NCBI GenBank assembly: GCA_003554845.1
Contig: PWHK01000012.1
Coordinates: forward strand, 1-51,863
Direction of reading: 5' to 3'
Origin: Candidatus Aenigmatarchaeota archaeon
GTDB taxonomy: Archaea; Aenigmatarchaeota; Aenigmatarchaeia; PWEA01
DNA length: 51,863 nt
The notes beneath the pieces were generated by a model. The model ran no database searches and had not been told where the DNA came from. It worked only from the letters and a program-made list of their open reading frames with translations. Positions 46,882 to 51,863 of this stretch are shown one piece after another. The position numbers were made by a program, and so were the translations under genes. Position 1 is the first letter of the stretch, and each line of letters begins with the position of its first letter.

Positions 46882-47892
46882 CTAAACCGCCCTTGCAAGA
46901 TACAAGTTGTGTTTGCTCTTAAGTATTTCTACAGTAACCTTCTCTCCAACAGGTATATCCTTTCCATTTAAAATAGTTATGGTTCTGTGGTTTGCAACTC
47001 CAAGCTTCTGTCCAGGATTCCAGCCAGGGGCCATTACCTTGACTCCTGTCTTCTCCCTTCTTCTGAATACCCTCGGAAGTGAAAACCCCACCTTATATAT
47101 ACCAAAATCCTCCGGACCCAGTTTCAGATTTATGTTGTACTTTTCTTCGATATCCTCCAGTTTAGAGTAAAATCTTCTCCAGGGTATCTCTCCATAATCA
47201 TCGACCTTCCTTCCGTTTTTATGCTCTCTGTATTTCTGTATACCAAGGGCCGGCCATTTTTCACCGACGCCTATATCAATCACGTACTCTACAATATCTT
47301 CTATCCCTTTGTCGTTAAATCCATCGATCCAAACAGGCGCAATCAGAAGATCTATCTTACTATCTGCTATCCTTTTTGCATTTTCCAGAACCCTACTGAG
47401 ATCGTACATATCGGTACCGGCCATAAACTTCGCCTTATCACTGTCCATTGTGTTTATAGTGAGGTTTATTCTACTCAGTCCTGCTTCTTCTAGGTCCCCT
47501 ATCATATCCCTGTCCAGAAGCAGTCCGTTGGTCTGCATGGAAACTGTTTCTACTCCTTCCATAGACGAAAGTCTTTCCACAAGTTCAACCATCCTTGGAT
47601 AGAGCAATGGTTCTCCACAGCCGTCTATGTGCATCTCTATATCGTCGCAGTTTTTTCTCGCCACCATTGCTCCTGCATACTCTACCAAATAGTCAAGGGA
47701 AACCTCGTACCTTGCTTGTTTATTTCCAACAGGACCTTCGTCCACAGAACAGAAAGGACAGGACAGATTGCAACCGGAAACAGGTCTTATCTGCAGGAGA
47801 TTTGTACCTCTATCAACTATACCAAAGGTCAGCGCACCGGTCAAGGGAAGATCTACATCTTCTCCTACTCTAACTATTTCTCCACTTTCCAT
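46882..47892 (-). CDS. Radical SAM enzyme with C-terminal TRAM-like domain (COG2100 type)
   Basis: GCNLSCPFCSVDEG (CxxxCxxC), HIDGCGEPLLYPRMVELVERL, C-terminal GQKLGVANHRTITILNGKDIPVGEKVTVEILKSKHNLYLARAV. Confidence 0.9.
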   Translation of the reverse strand: MESGEIVRVGEDVDLPLTGALTFGIVDRGTNLLQIRPVSGCNLSCPFCSVDEGPVGNKQARYEVSLDYLVEYAGAMVARKNCDDIEMHIDGCGEPLLYPRMVELVERLSSMEGVETVSMQTNGLLLDRDMIGDLEEAGLSRINLTINTMDSDKAKFMAGTDMYDLSRVLENAKRIADSKIDLLIAPVWIDGFNDKGIEDIVEYVIDIGVGEKWPALGIQKYREHKNGRKVDDYGEIPWRRFYSKLEDIEEKYNINLKLGPEDFGIYKVGFSLPRVFRRREKTGVKVMAPGWNPGQKLGVANHRTITILNGKDIPVGEKVTVEILKSKHNLYLARAV

Positions 47893-48030
47893 AGAACTAA
47901 CTGTCAGACCAAATGATTTAAAGAAGTGGGTTCTGTAAAATATATCAACAGACGGTTTCTATTAAACCTTCTCCGTAAGAATCTATTTCATCCGACTCAA
48001 GAAACCTGTATATCTCATCCCTCACATGCC

Positions 48031-48561
48031 TCATATCTCCATGGAAGCATCAACAACCTTAAGATCTGCATCTTCTATATCAGGAAGTATATCCTGGTAT
48101 GATTCATAAAGCATATGGAGAAAGTCTCCGTTCATAACTCTTCCACCGTCACAATATTCCCTTTTCATTGATGTTTGAGGTTCTACCATAAAGGCAACTA
48201 CATTATCCTCCAGATTAGTAAACTGCTTCACATATTCTTTGTGTATATCTCTCTTTTCCTTGGATATCTTACCCTTTCTGTAGAGAACATCGTCGAATGC
48301 TATACGATCGTATATACCTCTATCAACAAAGAGATAGTCGAGATCGTCCCTTAGATGCTGTTCCATAATCTTATTGGCTGTTTCGTGGAAGCACCATGCA
48401 TTATATTTGAAATGATCGTCCTTATCAAGAGGTGACTTCATTGCACTTTCTGCGACGGAACCCACCTTATATCCATTGTTGTCTTCAAGAATATCTTCTA
48501 CGAGACTGATCTGCGTTGTCTTACCTGTTTTCGGCATCCCCATAAACTCTACTGTGATCAT
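48031..48561 (-). CDS. P-loop nucleoside/nucleotide kinase-like protein
   Basis: ITVEFMGMPKTGKTTQISLVEDIL (Walker A), YLFVDRGIYDRIAFDDVLY, VVAFMVEPQTSMKRE. Confidence 0.8.
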   Translation of the reverse strand: MITVEFMGMPKTGKTTQISLVEDILEDNNGYKVGSVAESAMKSPLDKDDHFKYNAWCFHETANKIMEQHLRDDLDYLFVDRGIYDRIAFDDVLYRKGKISKEKRDIHKEYVKQFTNLEDNVVAFMVEPQTSMKREYCDGGRVMNGDFLHMLYESYQDILPDIEDADLKVVDASMEI

Positions 48562-48622
48562 AAAACAAAGTTGTACAAAAAAACTTATATATCTTCAGCG
48601 ACTCTACCAGGTGATCTAAATC

Positions 48623-49261
48623 TCATAAGAAACAGTGTTTGATATATTCTATGCGCCACTGGCAGTTCCACCCTACAAGTTCGCAGTAGTCATCGCCCTT
48701 TGAGAGTTCATGTATAAAGATATCTTTCTGTGGTTCAACAAAAACAACACCCTTGTCGCTTGTATTGAAGGCAACAAGCGAGTGGCCCTTCACCTCACCG
48801 GGCACGGGATCTCCCTGGCCATCTTCCTGTACCCAAAGACCAACCTCACAGGCAAAAATACCTTCGTTGTAGGCGCTATTTATCATATCATCAGAGAAGT
48901 CCTTGCATATATAGTCAAATTCACTCTCTGTACCTTGGCTTGTGTTGTCTTCTTCAATGAACTGTTGAACTTCTTCATAGGTTACATGCGTTGCAATATT
49001 TCGCTCCAAAAGACTGCTGTATCTACTCTCAAGATAACTGTAGTTACTCTCCAGATCCTCCATGTCGTCCTGAATATCATCGTACTCGTCTTCTATTCTT
49101 TGTAGATACCTGGAAAGATCACTAATCTCATCTTCAAACTCAGCCAGTTCCTCTTCACACAAAGAAAGGGAATCCGTAGTTCTATGGTACCTACTTGAAA
49201 GAACAAAAAGAACAATAACCAGAGCTACTAAAATAATCCTAAAACTATGTCCTCTTTCCAT
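48623..49261 (-). CDS. Membrane-anchored coiled-coil protein
   Basis: N-terminal TM (FRIILVALVIVLFVLSSRY), then a long coiled coil and a C-terminal domain. Confidence 0.75.
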   Translation of the reverse strand: MERGHSFRIILVALVIVLFVLSSRYHRTTDSLSLCEEELAEFEDEISDLSRYLQRIEDEYDDIQDDMEDLESNYSYLESRYSSLLERNIATHVTYEEVQQFIEEDNTSQGTESEFDYICKDFSDDMINSAYNEGIFACEVGLWVQEDGQGDPVPGEVKGHSLVAFNTSDKGVVFVEPQKDIFIHELSKGDDYCELVGWNCQWRIEYIKHCFL

Positions 49262-49348
49262 GGTATCTAAATAACATCTTCAGTTTAAACCTTTATCCCA
49301 AAAGAACAAGGCTTAAATCCCAACAGATCTCTTATTCTAAAAACATTA

Positions 49349-49469
49349 TGGAGCCGCCGGTGGGATTTGAACCCACGGCCTGCTGATTTCTATGCCTTTC
49401 ATCCGCGAAGAACGCGTCAATAAATCAGCGTACAAGTCAGCCGCTCCGGCCGAACTGAGCTACGGCGGC
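49349..49469 (-). tRNA. trnT: tRNA-Thr (anticodon TGT) with a 43-nt intron at 37/38; CCA encoded
   Basis: Acceptor GCCGCCG/CGGCGGC, D-arm GCTCAGTTCGGCCGGAGC, anticodon loop CTTGTA^A, T-arm GTGGGTTCAAATCCCAC, 3' TCCA. Intron about 49388-49430. Confidence 0.93.
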
Positions 49470-49562
49470 ATGCACAACATTACGTGCACGATCATTTTTA
49501 TACTTTTACTTATTTCAAAAACTAGACAGTTGATTTATAATCATTGAAAAGAATTAACAGGT

Positions 49563-50015
49563 ATGTTCAATGTTGTATTTTTCTCCATAGAAATAATAGC
49601 AAGCTTGGTGGGAGGTCTTCTGGCAGGACTTATATCACTTACTTTACTCAAAAAATACGAACAGGCCAAGGAAACCGTAGGAAATTTACCAGGGAAAACA
49701 GGGATAAATGAAAAAGTAGCTTTCCTTTTGTTTGTTGTTCTAGTTGGATTAATACACGGTCTCATTATAAGCTTAATCAGAATCTCAGGCCTCGTAGAAG
49801 AAATTTCCCTACTTGACTCCGCAATCTTTCTACTTCCCTTTACAATACTCTACTCTGTTGGAATATTCCTGGGTATTTGGAGATATTTCAGCGACAAAAG
49901 AAAGAAGGAAGAAAGAAACCAGTGGATTAAGATCGCTGTTCTCTATAGCTTTGTTCTAAACATAGTGTCCGGATTTCTGACATTCTTGATCGCAATGGCA
50001 ATATTCTTTGTTTGA
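49563..50015 (+). CDS. Multi-pass membrane protein
   Basis: 150 aa, several hydrophobic segments. Confidence 0.7.
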   Translation: MFNVVFFSIEIIASLVGGLLAGLISLTLLKKYEQAKETVGNLPGKTGINEKVAFLLFVVLVGLIHGLIISLIRISGLVEEISLLDSAIFLLPFTILYSVGIFLGIWRYFSDKRKKEERNQWIKIAVLYSFVLNIVSGFLTFLIAMAIFFV

Positions 50016-50016
50016 A

Positions 50017-51273
50017 CTATTGATCATCTAGAATCTCTTCGGCTCTGTCCTGTGAGACTTCTCCTTCCTCAGTCATCCTTTCTGCAACTATATCAACCTC
50101 TTCGTCTTTTGCTCCGGCCTGTTTGGCTATGTTCTTTGCATGGAGCTTCATGTGACCCTTCTGTATTCCTTCTGTTACAAGGGCACGGAGTGCTGCAAAG
50201 TTCTGCAGAAGACCTACCGAAGCCATAACCTCCGATAATTCCTGTGCCGAATCAACATCCAGGATCTTGAGTGAAATCTCGACGAGGGGGTGAACCGAAG
50301 TTATACCCCCTACGGTTCCTACGGCAACAGGCACCTCTATACTTCCCTTTAGTTTTCCTTCATCTATCCACCACGTCGTAACCGGGTTGTAGCCGTCTTT
50401 GGCTGCATATGAATGTACACCTGCCTCCAGAGCACGGAAGTCGTTACCCGTGGCTATACACACAGCATCCATCCCGTTCATCACTCCTTTGTTGTGGGTT
50501 GCGGTCCTATATGGATCTGCCTCTGCAAATTCGTATGCATCCACGATACCATCTGCAACTTCTTTTCCTGTTATCTTCTCTTTTTTCAAAGTTTCAAAGG
50601 CAAACTCCACTTCGGCCCTTACAAGACGTCTATCTGAAAGGTTGGAAACTATTCTCAGGTTGGTCTCGGTATCCGTAAGTTTTTCTATTATCGGAGCTAC
50701 GGTCTCACACATCGTATTTACAGTATTAGCTCCCATGGCATCCCTGACGTCTACAACAAGATGAACTACAGCCGTGTTTTCTTTGTCTATGTCTCTCACC
50801 TGGATTTCTCTAGCCCCGCCACCAAATTTAACCAATGTTTCGTCAGCAGAGTTTGCCTCTTCTATAAGACGCCCCTCTTTTTTCTTTATAGTTTTCTGAA
50901 ACTCTTCTAAGTTCTCGACGCCGTTGACCTGGATCTGGCCTATCATCTCAGGTTCCGTTGCTTTGGCCTCGACACCGCCGTTCCTCCGGGCAAGTTTTGC
51001 CGCGTAAGAACAAGCCGCTACGACAGAGGTCTCTTCTACGGCCATAGGCACAAGATAGTCTTCACCGTTTACCTTCAAGTTGGTTGCAATTCCAAGGGGA
51101 AGCTGGTAGTTAGAGACAACGTTCTCTACCATATCATCTGCGCTCTCTTTGTCCAAGGCCCCGAACTGTTTTAGCTTATCTATATCTCCATCATCGAGAC
51201 CTGTTCTCCTCGCCAGAATTTGCATCCTCTTCTCGGGTTCCAACTTATAGAAACCTGATATCTCACTATCCAT
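50017..51273 (-). CDS. hmgA: Hydroxymethylglutaryl-CoA reductase, class II type
   Basis: ENVVSNYQLPLGIATNLKVNGEDYLVPMAVEETSVVAA, DAMGANTVNTMCETVAPII, ATHNKGVMNGMDAV, GHMKLHAKNIAKQAGA. Confidence 0.96.
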   Translation of the reverse strand: MDSEISGFYKLEPEKRMQILARRTGLDDGDIDKLKQFGALDKESADDMVENVVSNYQLPLGIATNLKVNGEDYLVPMAVEETSVVAACSYAAKLARRNGGVEAKATEPEMIGQIQVNGVENLEEFQKTIKKKEGRLIEEANSADETLVKFGGGAREIQVRDIDKENTAVVHLVVDVRDAMGANTVNTMCETVAPIIEKLTDTETNLRIVSNLSDRRLVRAEVEFAFETLKKEKITGKEVADGIVDAYEFAEADPYRTATHNKGVMNGMDAVCIATGNDFRALEAGVHSYAAKDGYNPVTTWWIDEGKLKGSIEVPVAVGTVGGITSVHPLVEISLKILDVDSAQELSEVMASVGLLQNFAALRALVTEGIQKGHMKLHAKNIAKQAGAKDEEVDIVAERMTEEGEVSQDRAEEILDDQ

Positions 51274-51427
51274 AGTTATCTTATCTATACCTCAGGTTTA
51301 ATAGATTAATCCAATAAACATATACTCCAAACCAGAGAAAACCTTTTAAGTGGTCGATTGTATTGTGCGCAAGTAGTAGGCGTATAATCCGTTTCCAATA
51401 CAGAAATGGAGGATTGAAACGCAAACT

Positions 51428-51863
51428 ATGAAAACACGACAGTTAAGCAACACGAACTCGGGTGTAAAGGCCGAAGGCACCTGGAATGAGATATGTAATT
51501 TCTTAAAGGATTTCGAATCAACTGCAGAAAAACATATAGATAAAGAAAAATCTGTTGAGGATCTAAACAGATGGAGGCCAAGAGAGGACGAAGAGGACAT
51601 TGAAGTAACAAGAAAAACAGCAGAAGAAGCATCCATGAAAAAGAGGGGGGTGGAGAAAAAATGCGAAGGTTGTTCTAAGGAACTCCATAAAGCATCGAAA
51701 AAAATAAACAGATCTGTAGAAGAAGTAAGAAGAGGTGAAAATCCCAGTAAAGAACTGAAGTCCGCCTCAAAGAATATCTGTAGAGCAATGGGTATAAAAT
51801 CAATAGAATCTCTAAGAAAGGCCGAAAAGTTTATCTATGAAAAATTTATGATCAAGTTCAACT
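51428..51863 (+). CDS. DUF5828-like protein, partial (runs off the right edge)
   Basis: MKTRQLSNTNSGVKAEGTWNEICNFLKDF...NRWRPREDEEDIEVTRKTAEEAS...SLRKAEKFIYEKFMIKFN; resembles haloarchaeal DUF5828 proteins. Confidence 0.65.
   Translation, partial: MKTRQLSNTNSGVKAEGTWNEICNFLKDFESTAEKHIDKEKSVEDLNRWRPREDEEDIEVTRKTAEEASMKKRGVEKKCEGCSKELHKASKKINRSVEEVRRGENPSKELKSASKNICRAMGIKSIESLRKAEKFIYEKFMIKFN

Noticed and set aside
1-51863. CRISPR arrays, IS elements, rRNA genes
   Set aside because: No regularly spaced direct repeats, transposase-like ORFs with terminal repeats, or rRNA-like sequence found by eye.

Overview
Archaeal chromosomal segment, dense and moderately AT-rich, using Shine-Dalgarno-led and TATA-box genes. 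It is probably DPANN or nanohaloarchaeal-like: it has TFB, Trm56, archaeal TYW1, a DUF5828-like fragment and an amphi-Trp protein. This placement is inferred from gene content only. Core content is rich in tRNA and RNA metabolism: Trm56, TYW1, RNase Z, TrmG10, ArgRS, CCA-adding enzyme, Trm1, SerRS, beta-CASP RNase, YhaM-like OB-HD nuclease, RtcA, radical SAM-TRAM and an intron-containing tRNA-Thr(UGU). Also present are a class II HMG-CoA reductase, UvsE, a Ca-type P-ATPase, an SNF transporter and an ABC exporter. Observations most worth a second look: (1) serS is interrupted by a single in-frame TGA with both halves otherwise intact; (2) a + strand cassette of two divergent PD-(D/E)XK-like proteins plus a PIN-like protein (24.8-27.2 kb); (3) a translationally coupled operon with an OB-like protein, a RecB/Cas4-like nuclease and a large unknown protein (43.6-46.1 kb); (4) a wHTH-MNT/HEPN toxin-antitoxin pair inside a tRNA-modification operon; (5) a locus with three wHTH regulators and secreted proteins, where several stop codons sit inside terminator-like hairpins; (6) several decayed or frameshifted genes (EamA remnant, kinase tail, small ORF). 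All family calls are from motif recognition by eye; no searches were run.
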